A stretch of 55,949 nt of DNA, taken from the NCBI GenBank assembly GCA_030532365.1, contig JAUNLH010000007.1, forward strand, positions 1 to 55,949. Reading direction: 5' to 3'. The notes below the pieces were generated by a model that saw only the letters and a list, made by a program, of their open reading frames with translations, searched no databases and was not told where the DNA came from. Each line of letters begins with the position of its first letter. Position 1 is the first letter of the stretch. Made by a program: the position numbers and the translations under genes. This DNA is from Porphyromonas sp. (GTDB lineage Bacteria; Bacteroidota; Bacteroidia; Bacteroidales; Porphyromonadaceae). Positions 15,224 to 23,373 of the stretch are shown piece after piece.

Positions 15224-16030
15224 ATGACATTGAGTCTTAATAAGAAATGGTCTTGCCGGAGGTGGTTCGGAGGTGCTAAAACGAACCAAGAAGCCGACAA
15301 GACCATTTCTCTTTTTATAAAGGAACTGATAGGGAAGGAACCGGATGACTTACAGCTCTACGTCCAGGCTCTGACTCACAAAAGCTACAGGGGAGCGGAG
15401 GGTGAGTGCGAAGCGCCACCACACAACGAACGGCTGGAGTTTCTCGGCGATGCTGTGCTCTCGAGTATTGTAGGCACTGCGCTCTACATGATGTACCCAG
15501 AGGAGCCCGAGGGAGTGCTCACCAATCGGCGGTCTCACCTTGTAAATCGCAACCACCTCAATGGCGTAGCGTCTCGCCTGGGGCTGGAGGGCTACCTCTT
15601 TTACGACGAGACCTCGCTCGAGCTCTCAGGCTCAAACGCCCTAGGCAATGCTCTGGAGGCGCTGGTAGGTGCCATCTACCTAGATCAAGGCTACAGACAG
15701 GCGGAGAGGTTTGTGAAGAAGCACATCGTTGTATCTAAGGACAATGTGAAGCGGGTCTACTATCAGGAGGAGGACTACAAGACAGAGTTTATCATCCTCA
15801 TGCAACGCCAGAAGATCCCATACCGCTTTGTACACCTCGATAGTCGTCCGCACCCTAAGTACAACATCCTCCACCGCAGTGAAATACAAGTGGGAAGCCC
15901 ATTTCAGCGGCTGACAGTTGGGGTAGGAACCAACAAGAAGATAGCGCACCAAAATGCAGCTAAGGACGCTCTCAAATACTTCGAGAAGTGCCCTGAGATG
16001 CTGAAGCGACTGAGTAAGAAAGAGGACTAA
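15224..16030 (+). CDS. rnc: Ribonuclease III
   Basis: RNase III cuts double-stranded RNA in rRNA and mRNA processing. The 268-residue protein has the signature NERLEFLGDAVL (68-79) and a second metal motif LEALVGAIYLDQG (144-156) with Glu145. A double-stranded RNA-binding domain begins near 175 (DYKTEFIILMQ) and ends near 257. The N-terminus is about 25 residues longer than in E. coli RNase III and is basic. That extra segment coincides with a long perfect hairpin in the mRNA (15243-15310), a possible self-cleavage site. rnc converges with the ROK gene across 31 bases. Confidence 0.95.
   Translation: MTLSLNKKWSCRRWFGGAKTNQEADKTISLFIKELIGKEPDDLQLYVQALTHKSYRGAEGECEAPPHNERLEFLGDAVLSSIVGTALYMMYPEEPEGVLTNRRSHLVNRNHLNGVASRLGLEGYLFYDETSLELSGSNALGNALEALVGAIYLDQGYRQAERFVKKHIVVSKDNVKRVYYQEEDYKTEFIILMQRQKIPYRFVHLDSRPHPKYNILHRSEIQVGSPFQRLTVGVGTNKKIAHQNAAKDALKYFEKCPEMLKRLSKKED
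15243..15310 (+). promoter_or_regulatory. Hairpin in the 5' coding part of rnc (possible RNase III self-cleavage site)
   Basis: A perfect 13-bp inverted repeat AGAAATGGTCTTG (15243-15255)/CAAGACCATTTCT (15298-15310) encloses a second perfect 7-bp dyad TGGTTCG (15263-15269)/CGAACCA (15282-15288). Together they give an interrupted double-stranded stem of about 20 pairs over codons 7-29. Known RNase III genes autoregulate by cutting a stem in their own mRNA. Here that role is inference. Confidence 0.55.
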
Positions 16031-16061
16031 GCTCCAGTTGGTAAGAGATCAGAGATAGGAG

Positions 16062-17303
16062 TTAGTCGATCTCCCTGAGCCTAGCCAGCGACTTCTTTCG
16101 CGCCAATAGCGACGCTCCCATAACGCCAGCATACCGCATCAGTAGTGACTGCTTCAGCTCACTGTCCTGGTTGACCATATTGAGCGAATACTTACGTATG
16201 GCACCGCGAAGTGCCTGTATCAGATAGATGCCGGTGCCTGCCATTGGTCCTCCTATGACCACCACATGGGGGTTAAAGATATTGATCAAGCTAGCGATAT
16301 GGTGCCCTAGCTTCTCTCCGATATCCTCGAGGATCTCGATGCAGAGAATGTCCTCGTTTTGCGTGGCATCGATCAGGTCATCCATCGTCACCTCATCCAG
16401 TGTGAGCTTATAGGGCCCCATCGGGTCAAGTAGGATGGAGTTGTCACCTGCCTCGACACGCTCTTTGAACTTTCGCAGCATTGCAGAGCCGGAGGCTTCT
16501 GTCTCTAAGCACCCTTTCTTACCGCAGTGGCATAGAATCTCATTTTTATAAGCATGTATGTGCCCAAACTCCCCACTGAAGCCCGACTTGCCATTGTATG
16601 GCTCTCCATCGATGATAAGCCCCAGACCTAGCCCCCAAGTGGCATTGATGAAGAGTAGATTTTTCTTACCCTCATGGCTGTAGTGCATCATGTACTCGCC
16701 AAACGCTGATGCTCGAGTATCGTTATCAATAAAGGTGGGGATGCCCAATTCGTCGGTAAAATGAGCAGCTAGTGGTCGATCCCAGAAGTTGAAGTTGGTA
16801 TAGCTGTAGCCTGTTGTAGGATTGATGCGACCAAAGACATTGATCCCTATGCTTACCATCTCCTTGCGTGGGACAGTGCACTTATTGTCTATAAAGTCGT
16901 TGATGATGCGACATAGCTCCTCAAGGCACTCCTCTGTATTGGCAAACTTAAAGGGGATATTCATCTCCTCTTGGATCTGAGTGCCCACGAGGTTGATCAG
17001 GATGATTGAGACATCGGTATTGCTCATGTCCACCCCGAGGAAGTAAAAGCCCTCGGTATTAAGACCATATAGATAGGGATGGCGACCTCCCGTGGTCTCT
17101 AGCTTACCATAGTTTTTCAGCAGCTTTACGTCCATTAACTCATTGACAAGCTTACTCGTCGTCGGCACACTGATATCCAGCACCTTGGAGAGAAATGGCA
17201 AAGTGTTGGGGCCATTCTCAATGATGTGCTCAACGATTCGTCGCTTATACTGTAAGTTCTTGGGGTTATCGCCGAAGAGATCCTTAAATGTCAGTTCGTC
17301 CAT
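16062..17303 (-). CDS. ROK-family transcriptional regulator
   Basis: A 413-residue protein with an N-terminal winged helix-turn-helix (about 20-75, VPTTSKLVNELMDVKLL) and a ROK sugar-kinase-like domain. The ATP-binding start is LGVDMSNTD (89-97), the active-site motif is DNDTRAS (193-199), and the zinc motif is GHIH...CHCGKKGCLE with His248, Cys258, Cys260 and Cys265. Such NagC/Mlc/XylR-type proteins repress sugar-use genes and respond to a sugar or sugar phosphate. No sugar operon is adjacent, so the target is unknown. A -7 box lies 26 bases upstream. Confidence 0.88.
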   Translation of the reverse strand: MDELTFKDLFGDNPKNLQYKRRIVEHIIENGPNTLPFLSKVLDISVPTTSKLVNELMDVKLLKNYGKLETTGGRHPYLYGLNTEGFYFLGVDMSNTDVSIILINLVGTQIQEEMNIPFKFANTEECLEELCRIINDFIDNKCTVPRKEMVSIGINVFGRINPTTGYSYTNFNFWDRPLAAHFTDELGIPTFIDNDTRASAFGEYMMHYSHEGKKNLLFINATWGLGLGLIIDGEPYNGKSGFSGEFGHIHAYKNEILCHCGKKGCLETEASGSAMLRKFKERVEAGDNSILLDPMGPYKLTLDEVTMDDLIDATQNEDILCIEILEDIGEKLGHHIASLINIFNPHVVVIGGPMAGTGIYLIQALRGAIRKYSLNMVNQDSELKQSLLMRYAGVMGASLLARKKSLARLREID

Positions 17304-17328
17304 AATGCTTTTTTCTCCTAAATGCGCT

Positions 17329-17336
17329 CAAATTTA
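17329..17336 (-). promoter_or_regulatory. -7 box and ribosome site for the ROK gene
   Basis: The minus strand reads TAAATTTG, a perfect match, 25 bases before the start. Between the box and the ATG lies AGGAGA, one of the few clear Shine-Dalgarno-like sequences in the window. Confidence 0.55.
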
Positions 17337-17410
17337 CCCTTTTATTTTATAAAAAAGAAGAGGATAAGCGATAATTTATGGCTCAATAGAAAAAATAACG
17401 CGACTCCGAT

Positions 17411-18664
17411 CTATGCTTCATAAAGTTTTAACAGCAATGACGCGACATTGGTAGTGTGAAATTGAAGAATTGTTTGCGAAATTGCCATTCTATCAATGTT
17501 GCGGTGGAGCTCTGATAGGAGCACCATCTGCTCTGCCATCGCCTCTATGTCGTAGGGAGGTACTAGCTGTCCGTTACCCCGCTTAGGATCAATGATATCG
17601 GGGGTGCCACCAACGGAAAATGAGAGTGCCGGTGTACCGCAGGCGATGCTCTCGATGAGCGTCTGCCCAAAGGTCTCATAGCGAGAGGTGGAGAGGGTGA
17701 GTGTCGCAGTCTGGTATAGCTGGATCAGACCCTGGCTCGAGCAGTGGAGGCGGTGCGTGGCACGTATGGGTAATCGCTCTAAAGTACGACGGGCGTCATG
17801 GAGCTTCCCGACCGCAATGAGGTGCGCTTCTCGCTCAAACTCAGGGGAGATCCTAGCTGCACTCTCTAAAACCCGCTCACACAGATCCCAGCCCTTGACG
17901 GGATCGGAGAGATTGGCAGCAACAAAGAGGATACGGCGCTCGGTTCTCTCCTGGTCTAGGACAGCTGGGGCATACAACTCAGATGGGATCATATTGGGCA
18001 GGAGAGAGACCTCAGCACCCCTGAGTAGCGGTGACTCCTTAGCGATCTGGATCACAGCTCGGCTCACACCAAGGAAGTGCACGTGCTCTAGCGGTAGTTG
18101 TAGCTTCTTCTCAAACTGTCGGTAGGCTCCGTCCCTAACCTGCTTCGAGTGGAGAATGGGGCAGGCACCGCAGTGAGTTAAGAACTTGGAGCAGAATGAG
18201 GTACGGCTGTTCTTTTCGCTCAGATACGGTAGATGGCACCCTCCTGTGAGGGGCCAAAGGTCGTGCAGGCTCCAGAAGAAGCGCTTACCCGGCAGGGAGA
18301 GTAGCCTTTGCAGCCCTTCAAGCGAGAGAAAGCCCTGTTGTGTCCAATGCAAGTGAATCACGTCAGCTTCCAGCACCCACGGGTGCTCTGTGATATCCAG
18401 CCCATTGGAGCCTGATGAATATCGAAAGAGGTGCTTGCGGTCAAAGTGTACCTGAGCAAAGACTCCAAGACGCTCGGTGAGGAAGGCAACTCTATGTCGG
18501 AGTCCCCCGATACCGGAGATCTCACTTTGTATCTCGCCGGACACACTTCCAGCGACAAGCATCTTCGCATCGACGCCCACAGCCAGCAACGCCTCCAGCA
18601 TGCGCCGAGATGCGACAGCAGCTCCTCCTCCGTTGGGGTAGGTATTAAGTAAGAGTACCTTCAT
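17411..18664 (-). CDS. Family 4 glycosyltransferase
   Basis: A 417-residue cytoplasmic GT-B fold glycosyltransferase of the GT4 type. The N-terminus has a glycine-rich NTYPNGGGAAVASRRM, and the middle has HDLWPLTGGCH followed by a cysteine cluster (CSKFLTHCGACP), a feature of a Bacteroidota subfamily. The C-terminal nucleotide-sugar site shows SRYETFGQTLIESIACGTPAL. The sugar and acceptor cannot be read; LPS, capsule or glycoprotein glycans are possible. It overlaps the end of pdxB by 20 bases and is the last gene of that operon. Confidence 0.85.
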   Translation of the reverse strand: MKVLLLNTYPNGGGAAVASRRMLEALLAVGVDAKMLVAGSVSGEIQSEISGIGGLRHRVAFLTERLGVFAQVHFDRKHLFRYSSGSNGLDITEHPWVLEADVIHLHWTQQGFLSLEGLQRLLSLPGKRFFWSLHDLWPLTGGCHLPYLSEKNSRTSFCSKFLTHCGACPILHSKQVRDGAYRQFEKKLQLPLEHVHFLGVSRAVIQIAKESPLLRGAEVSLLPNMIPSELYAPAVLDQERTERRILFVAANLSDPVKGWDLCERVLESAARISPEFEREAHLIAVGKLHDARRTLERLPIRATHRLHCSSQGLIQLYQTATLTLSTSRYETFGQTLIESIACGTPALSFSVGGTPDIIDPKRGNGQLVPPYDIEAMAEQMVLLSELHRNIDRMAISQTILQFHTTNVASLLLKLYEA

Positions 18665-19784
18665 GGTGAAAGCCCAGCTTGGTATATCGCTCTAGCTCCT
18701 CTGGGGTAGACTTGCCACGGAGGGTATAGGCCAATGGCTCTCGAGGGTAAGGATAGTTTTTCCGGAGTTCGGAGAATCGATGTGGCTCAGCTCGGAGCTT
18801 ACGATCAACTTCCTTCGGATCATAGATAGAGAGCAGTAAGTGCTCAAGCCGATCCTCCTCTAGGAAGTGGGCTAGCTCTCGTATAGGGTCTTCTGGTGCA
18901 GGGGGTTGCATCTCGTCGATATGCGAGGAGTGGAGCCCGAAAAACGCTAGTCCGTGCTCTACACAGGTCCGGGAGCCATTGCACTTGCCATCAGCAGAGA
19001 AGCCTGCAATGTGCGGGGTGGCTATGAATGAGCGCTCCATCAGAGGAATGGGGATCTCCGGCTCACCCTCCCAGCAGTCCATGATCAGGTCGCGGACCAA
19101 CCCCTCATCCATACCTCGCAGCACCGCCTCTGTATCGAAGACTGCACCACGGCAAGAGTTGATCAGTATTGGCTTCTTAGCCAACCGCGAGATGAAATCC
19201 CAGTCACAAAGATGGTACGTAGGGTGCCGCCCCTCACTGGTGATGGGAGTATGGAAGGAGATGACATCGGACTCTTTGGCGATCTGAGCTAAGGAGACAA
19301 AGCCATCTGGACCCTCTTCTTCAGCTCGTGGGGGATCGTTGAGCAACACTCGCATGCCTAGGGTTTCGGCATACCACTGCACCGCTTTTCCAACATTACC
19401 AGCCCCGACGATGCCTAGAACTATGTTTCGGAAGTCAACTCCGGGGTGCTCAAGCTTGTACCGCGAGAGAGCTGAGGCTATATAGAGCCCTACGCTCTGA
19501 GCATTGCACCCAGGGGCATTGAACCAAGTGATGCCCGCCCTACTACAGTAATCTCGATCTATATGGTCGAAGCCGATGGTTGCAGTCGTAATGAGGCGAA
19601 CGTCTGACCCGGAGAGAAGCTCTTCGTTGCACTTGGTGATACTTCGTACGATTAGCCACTCCGCTCCTTTGATACGTTCGTTAGAGAACTGACTATTAGG
19701 GAGGTAAGTCACCTTTCCCAGCTCCTCCAGAACTCCCTTGAGATAGGGAATGCTCTCCTCTGCTATGATCTTGATACGTGCCAT
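18645..19784 (-). CDS. pdxB: Erythronate-4-phosphate dehydrogenase
   Basis: PdxB oxidises 4-phosphoerythronate in the DXP-dependent route to pyridoxal phosphate. The 379-residue length (from ATG 19784) equals that of the family. It has the D-isomer 2-hydroxyacid dehydrogenase fold: a Rossmann motif in GIVGAGNVGKAV, the conserved arginine region NSCRGAVFDTEA, and the catalytic His in TPHIAGFSADGK. The C-terminal dimerisation domain typical of PdxB is present. An in-frame ATG at 19886 would add 34 residues overlapping the upstream gene, so I reject it. The upstream phosphatase gene ends four bases away. Confidence 0.92.
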   Translation of the reverse strand: MARIKIIAEESIPYLKGVLEELGKVTYLPNSQFSNERIKGAEWLIVRSITKCNEELLSGSDVRLITTATIGFDHIDRDYCSRAGITWFNAPGCNAQSVGLYIASALSRYKLEHPGVDFRNIVLGIVGAGNVGKAVQWYAETLGMRVLLNDPPRAEEEGPDGFVSLAQIAKESDVISFHTPITSEGRHPTYHLCDWDFISRLAKKPILINSCRGAVFDTEAVLRGMDEGLVRDLIMDCWEGEPEIPIPLMERSFIATPHIAGFSADGKCNGSRTCVEHGLAFFGLHSSHIDEMQPPAPEDPIRELAHFLEEDRLEHLLLSIYDPKEVDRKLRAEPHRFSELRKNYPYPREPLAYTLRGKSTPEELERYTKLGFHHEGTLT

Positions 19785-19788
19785 ACTA

Positions 19789-20382
19789 CTAGATCTGACG
19801 ACAATAACCCCGCGGAAGCACCCCTCGCTCCTCCAGCTTGCCGTAGCCGAGGGTAGTAATTGATCCGTAGAGGGGTACGAGGGCAAATAAATTGGTCAGC
19901 TCAACGTCATTATGGAAGAAGCGAGCTGAGTTGATCACACCACCGTGGCAAAAGACAGCCACCCTCTGGTAACGGCTGGTACGCAGGTCCTCGATGAAGT
20001 CTCGTACTCTGCATAGGAGCTGAAACTCTGACTCACCATTAGGAGGTAGCAGCTCCCCATTCTGACCCACGTATTGCCGACCCTCTGAGGTCTCAACTAA
20101 TGCAAAGATGTCTTCCCAGCGGCGCATCTCCCACTCACCAAAGTCGCGCTCCATGACCCTCGGGTCTACGATAGCATCTTGGTATCCACAGTACTCACAG
20201 AGGAGTCTAGCTCGAGAGAGTGGGCTGACATAGACGGCATCGTACTTGCGGTCAGCAAGCCGTTCTTTTACGACCTGAGCTTCCTCCTCGAAACTGTCTG
20301 ACACAGGCATGTCGCTGTGTCCGTAACAAATGTCTCCGGTCACCTGGAGGGATGTGTGTCTGATCCAGTCTATATATAACAT
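19789..20382 (-). CDS. Histidine phosphatase, CobC-like
   Basis: A 197-residue phosphoglycerate-mutase-fold phosphatase. The catalytic RHT is at 8-10 (IRHTSLQV), followed by CYGHSDMPV, a pattern typical of alpha-ribazole phosphatase. Further markers are SPLSRARLLCEYC, the acidic residue in ERDFGEWEMRRWED and the second catalytic histidine in VFCHGGVI. Alpha-ribazole phosphatase acts late in cobalamin assembly, but no cobalamin genes are nearby. Its place directly before pdxB makes another small phosphate ester equally possible. Confidence 0.8.
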   Translation of the reverse strand: MLYIDWIRHTSLQVTGDICYGHSDMPVSDSFEEEAQVVKERLADRKYDAVYVSPLSRARLLCEYCGYQDAIVDPRVMERDFGEWEMRRWEDIFALVETSEGRQYVGQNGELLPPNGESEFQLLCRVRDFIEDLRTSRYQRVAVFCHGGVINSARFFHNDVELTNLFALVPLYGSITTLGYGKLEERGVLPRGYCRQI

Positions 20383-20418
20383 CCTGCCTTACTACTCTTT
20401 CCTCTTGCTGAAACTCCC

Positions 20419-20778
20419 TCAATCATCCAGCCATTCAGTGTTCTTGCCGGTTCTCTTCTTCCACTCATTTTTCCTCCCCTTTCGCAGTGCTCTACTTTTA
20501 GGATTGTAGTTCTCCTCGTACTGCTTCTCATAGTGCTTAGCTTTTCCAAACTGCTCAGCACTTCTCTTTTGTGCCTGCTCACGGCTCACCGTCCGAAAGA
20601 TACCTTTCAGCGGGATCGCCACGCCATCTAGCTCTACTACATCCTCTCGAGAGACCAAATCACCACTCTTCGCAGGTCTGCTATTGAGTGTCACTCTTCC
20701 CTCCTGTATCAGCTCGTCTGCTTCGCGACGTGCATACCCATAGTACTCGCTCAGAACTCGGCTAACGCGTACTTCCAT
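20419..20778 (-). CDS. Stand-alone S4 RNA-binding domain protein
   Basis: A 119-residue protein. Residues 1-60 form an S4 domain (RVSRVLSEYYGYARREADELI... then GRVTLNSRPAKSGDLVS) like the N-terminus of RsuA/RluB pseudouridine synthases. The catalytic domain is missing. In its place is a strongly basic tail (about 75-115) ending WLDD. It is the first gene of an operon with the CobC-like phosphatase (36 bases on), with a -7 box upstream at 20846-20853. It may bind rRNA or stalled ribosomes, as some solo S4 proteins do. Whether it is a truncated pseudouridine synthase or an independent family is open. Confidence 0.75.
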   Translation of the reverse strand: MEVRVSRVLSEYYGYARREADELIQEGRVTLNSRPAKSGDLVSREDVVELDGVAIPLKGIFRTVSREQAQKRSAEQFGKAKHYEKQYEENYNPKSRALRKGRKNEWKKRTGKNTEWLDD

Positions 20779-20845
20779 GAATGTTGTTATGAATGTTAGT
20801 TAGTAATATCAAAGTAGTGATAACTTACCCCACACAGCCCCAGCA

Positions 20846-20853
20846 CAAAGTTA
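20846..20853 (-). promoter_or_regulatory. -7 box for the S4-phosphatase-pdxB operon
   Basis: The minus strand reads TAACTTTG, a perfect TAnnTTTG match, 67 bases upstream of the S4 gene start. Confidence 0.55.
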
Positions 20854-20918
20854 GCAATAATCCCCCTGAAATATACACACTTACCAAGGGAAAAGCGGTT
20901 ACCTCAGCTGAGTTGGTT

Positions 20919-21470
20919 TTATCCATTTGATGTAATGTGGTATACTTTTCGATAAAGCTCTTCGACAAGTTCCTCATGTGGCTCTCTGCCATTAGTTACA
21001 AGTATCATGGGAAGCCAGCTGTCCTCGGCTCTGTAGGGAGGTTGCTCATAGGGAAAGTCTCTCCACAGCTTGAAGTGTAGGCGCTCGTAAAAACCGATCC
21101 GACGCTTGGCAACTTCGGTCTCAGGGAGCTCTACCTCGAAGAGCACCGTACGCGGAGCTAGGCGCTCCATCAACTGCGTGAGTGCAACCGTTCCGATGCC
21201 ATCTCCTCGCCACTTAGGATCCAGCGCGAAGTGCTCCAAATAGACGGTCTCCCCTAAGTCCCAGTAGGCAAACATGCCCACCGTCTCATCGCTCTCTTGG
21301 ATGGCTAAGAGGTGGTAACTCTCTTCGTGCTCTAGCAACCACTCCATACTGGAGACCTCTCGTCGCTCCTCTCGGGGAAAGGAACTCAGATAGATCTCTA
21401 CTACCTGGTCGAATGGATCTCGATCCGTAGGAGCTATCGGCTGGAGTGTGACCATCGGCGAGATCATCAT
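20919..21470 (-). CDS. GNAT-family acetyltransferase
   Basis: A 183-residue GCN5-related N-acetyltransferase. The acetyl-CoA pyrophosphate loop is visible as WRGDGIGTVAL, preceded by the beta-4 strand VYLEHFALDP, and the C-terminal half has a conserved GFYERLHF. The substrate is unknown. The start codon overlaps the miaA stop as ATGA, so it is translationally coupled and is the last gene of the kdsA-nucleotidyltransferase-miaA operon. A second ATG two codons on and one at codon 6 are alternative starts. Confidence 0.82.
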   Translation of the reverse strand: MMISPMVTLQPIAPTDRDPFDQVVEIYLSSFPREERREVSSMEWLLEHEESYHLLAIQESDETVGMFAYWDLGETVYLEHFALDPKWRGDGIGTVALTQLMERLAPRTVLFEVELPETEVAKRRIGFYERLHFKLWRDFPYEQPPYRAEDSWLPMILVTNGREPHEELVEELYRKVYHITSNG

Positions 21471-22420
21471 GAGGCGTCGCAGCTCATGACACGTGAGAGG
21501 ATCTCCTCTGCAGTGGCTCTTGGGCTCTCGCCAGGCTTGATATGATGGATCGTGAAGCCTCGTCTCTCCATACCTCTGATCCAGGTCATTTGTCGCTTGG
21601 CAAACTGGTGGATGGCGATCTCGAGTTGGCGCTTCATCTCATCATAACTCAACTTCCCCGTAAGGTATTCTGTCACATACTTATACTCCAACCCGTAGTA
21701 GATCAACTGCTCAGGTTGCAACTGATCAAGGAGTTGCTCCACTTCTTGGATCATACCCCCCTCGAGTCTTGCGGTCAGCCGAGCTGAAATTCTCTCTCTT
21801 CGCACTTCCCTGCTGACGTCGATGGCGAATATAGGTCCGGAGAGGGGTGGATAGGTGATATACGACACTTCGGTACCCTGCCCGCGGAAGTACTCCTCCA
21901 CCTCAATGGCACGGACGAGCCGTCTACGGTTTTGCCAGTCTACAACTCCCTCACTATTGAGTTGGGATAGTCGACCTGCCAGAGATGCAGTGGAGAGTTG
22001 CTCTAATTCGGATCTCAACTGAGGGTTCTCTGGAGCATCGGGCATCCTAAACCCGCCCTTGACGGTCTCGATATACTGACCTGTGCCACCACAAAGTACC
22101 TTAGGCACTTCAGGACCAAGCTGTTCGTAGATCTTAAAGAAGTCCTCCCTGTACCGATGGACGTTGTAGCGCTCTCCAGCGTCACATATATCTATCAGAT
22201 AATAGGGAACCTCCTCACCATCAATAGTATACTCATCAAGATCCTTACCAGTACCAATGTCCATGCCTCTGTAGACCTGACGCGAGTCGGCACTTAGCAC
22301 CACTCCACGCGGTAGCAGATGTGCCAACTCGGCTGCAACAGCAGTCTTACCACTGGCAGTAGGTCCCATAAGGGTGATGAGATCTACCCCCATGGGCAGA
22401 GCGACATCTCCTTGTCTCAC
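21467..22420 (-). CDS. miaA: tRNA dimethylallyltransferase
   Basis: MiaA transfers a dimethylallyl group to N6 of A37 in tRNAs that read codons starting with U. The P-loop GPTASGKT is at 19-26, followed by SADSRQVYRGMDIGTGK and GGTGQYIE, all family signatures. The longest reading starts at a GTG (22420) that overlaps the upstream stop as GTGA. The ATG at 22393 gives a more canonical N-terminus with the P-loop at residue 10. I keep the GTG because of the coupling overlap, with little certainty. The stop overlaps the GNAT start. Confidence 0.94.
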   Translation of the reverse strand: MRQGDVALPMGVDLITLMGPTASGKTAVAAELAHLLPRGVVLSADSRQVYRGMDIGTGKDLDEYTIDGEEVPYYLIDICDAGERYNVHRYREDFFKIYEQLGPEVPKVLCGGTGQYIETVKGGFRMPDAPENPQLRSELEQLSTASLAGRLSQLNSEGVVDWQNRRRLVRAIEVEEYFRGQGTEVSYITYPPLSGPIFAIDVSREVRRERISARLTARLEGGMIQEVEQLLDQLQPEQLIYYGLEYKYVTEYLTGKLSYDEMKRQLEIAIHQFAKRQMTWIRGMERRGFTIHHIKPGESPRATAEEILSRVMSCDAS

Positions 22421-23328
22421 TTCTTCTCTAGTAGGAACTTAGGATAGGCTCCCTCCTCAGTGAGCTTTGCAAGTTTCTCGACGACACCAGGGCGATCAGC
22501 GGCATAGGTCACTCCGAACCATGCGGAGTTGGTATTGAGCACCTTACAGGTAGCATCGCCACTCTTTATCAGGTCGTTGACCACAGTAGGTATGTAAAAC
22601 TCTCCCTTCTCACTGTGCAGGTTCTTATCAAGGAACTTCTTAAATGCCTCGTCGGAGTGAGCGAAGTAGTCGGGAGTAAAGCCCCACATATTCATGGAAA
22701 CTGGAGTATTCTCCTCAAGCACTACCTTCTCTCCATGCTCGTCAGTGAAGCAGATTTCACCATCAATACGCTGTACATTAGTGCGCTCTACCACATCGGT
22801 GAGATAGCCCCTGCCATCCGTAACGCACACACCACGAGCCACGGAACCACTGTCGCTGAGCGTATTACCTACATTAAAGCCTACCATACAATACTCGCCA
22901 GTGGTGCTCTCCATCCGCTTGAGCTCTGCTGCCAGCACCTCATACGAGTTACGACCGTAGAAATCATCAGCATTGATGACTGCAAAAGGCTCCTTGATCA
23001 CATCCTTCGCCATCATGAGTGCGTGATTAGTTCCCCATGGCTTGGTTCGCCCCTCGGGTGCAGTATAGCCCTCTGGGAGATCGTTAATGGACTGAAAGAC
23101 AATCTCCACCGGCAGTAGGTGCACATACTTACTTGCCACCTTCTCTCGGAAGTCCTGCTCAAAATCCTTGCGAATGACAAAGACAATCTTGCCAAACCCC
23201 GCTTGCACAGCATCGTAGATAGAGTAGTCCATGATGGTACCTCCACCAGGTCCTACACCATCGATCTGCTTTAGCCCTCCGTATCGTGAGCCCATTCCTG
23301 CTGCTAGTACTACTAATGTTGGTTTCAT
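22417..23328 (-). CDS. Sugar-phosphate nucleotidyltransferase
   Basis: A 303-residue member of the NTP_transferase family. It has the nucleotide-binding signature LAAGMGSRYGGLKQ (8-21), the VGPGGGTIMDYSIYD block, and NADDFYGRNS with the metal-binding acidic pair. It probably activates a hexose-1-phosphate, like UDP-glucose or glucose-1-phosphate thymidylyltransferases, but the exact sugar is not clear. It has no C-terminal hexapeptide acyltransferase domain. It lies 45 bases after kdsA and overlaps miaA by four bases. An LPS or exopolysaccharide role would fit the kdsA neighbour. Confidence 0.85.
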   Translation of the reverse strand: MKPTLVVLAAGMGSRYGGLKQIDGVGPGGGTIMDYSIYDAVQAGFGKIVFVIRKDFEQDFREKVASKYVHLLPVEIVFQSINDLPEGYTAPEGRTKPWGTNHALMMAKDVIKEPFAVINADDFYGRNSYEVLAAELKRMESTTGEYCMVGFNVGNTLSDSGSVARGVCVTDGRGYLTDVVERTNVQRIDGEICFTDEHGEKVVLEENTPVSMNMWGFTPDYFAHSDEAFKKFLDKNLHSEKGEFYIPTVVNDLIKSGDATCKVLNTNSAWFGVTYAADRPGVVEKLAKLTEEGAYPKFLLEKK

Positions 23329-23373
23329 AACTTCTGTGTTATCGATTATAATATTAACTTTGTTAGACTTTCA

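Noticed and set aside
19785..19886. 34-residue N-terminal extension of pdxB
   Set aside because: It overlaps the upstream phosphatase gene, and the family length is met from 19784.
20419..20582. Frameshifted pseudouridine synthase remnant
   Set aside because: No catalytic-domain sequence was found in the other frames downstream; the next gene is an intact phosphatase.
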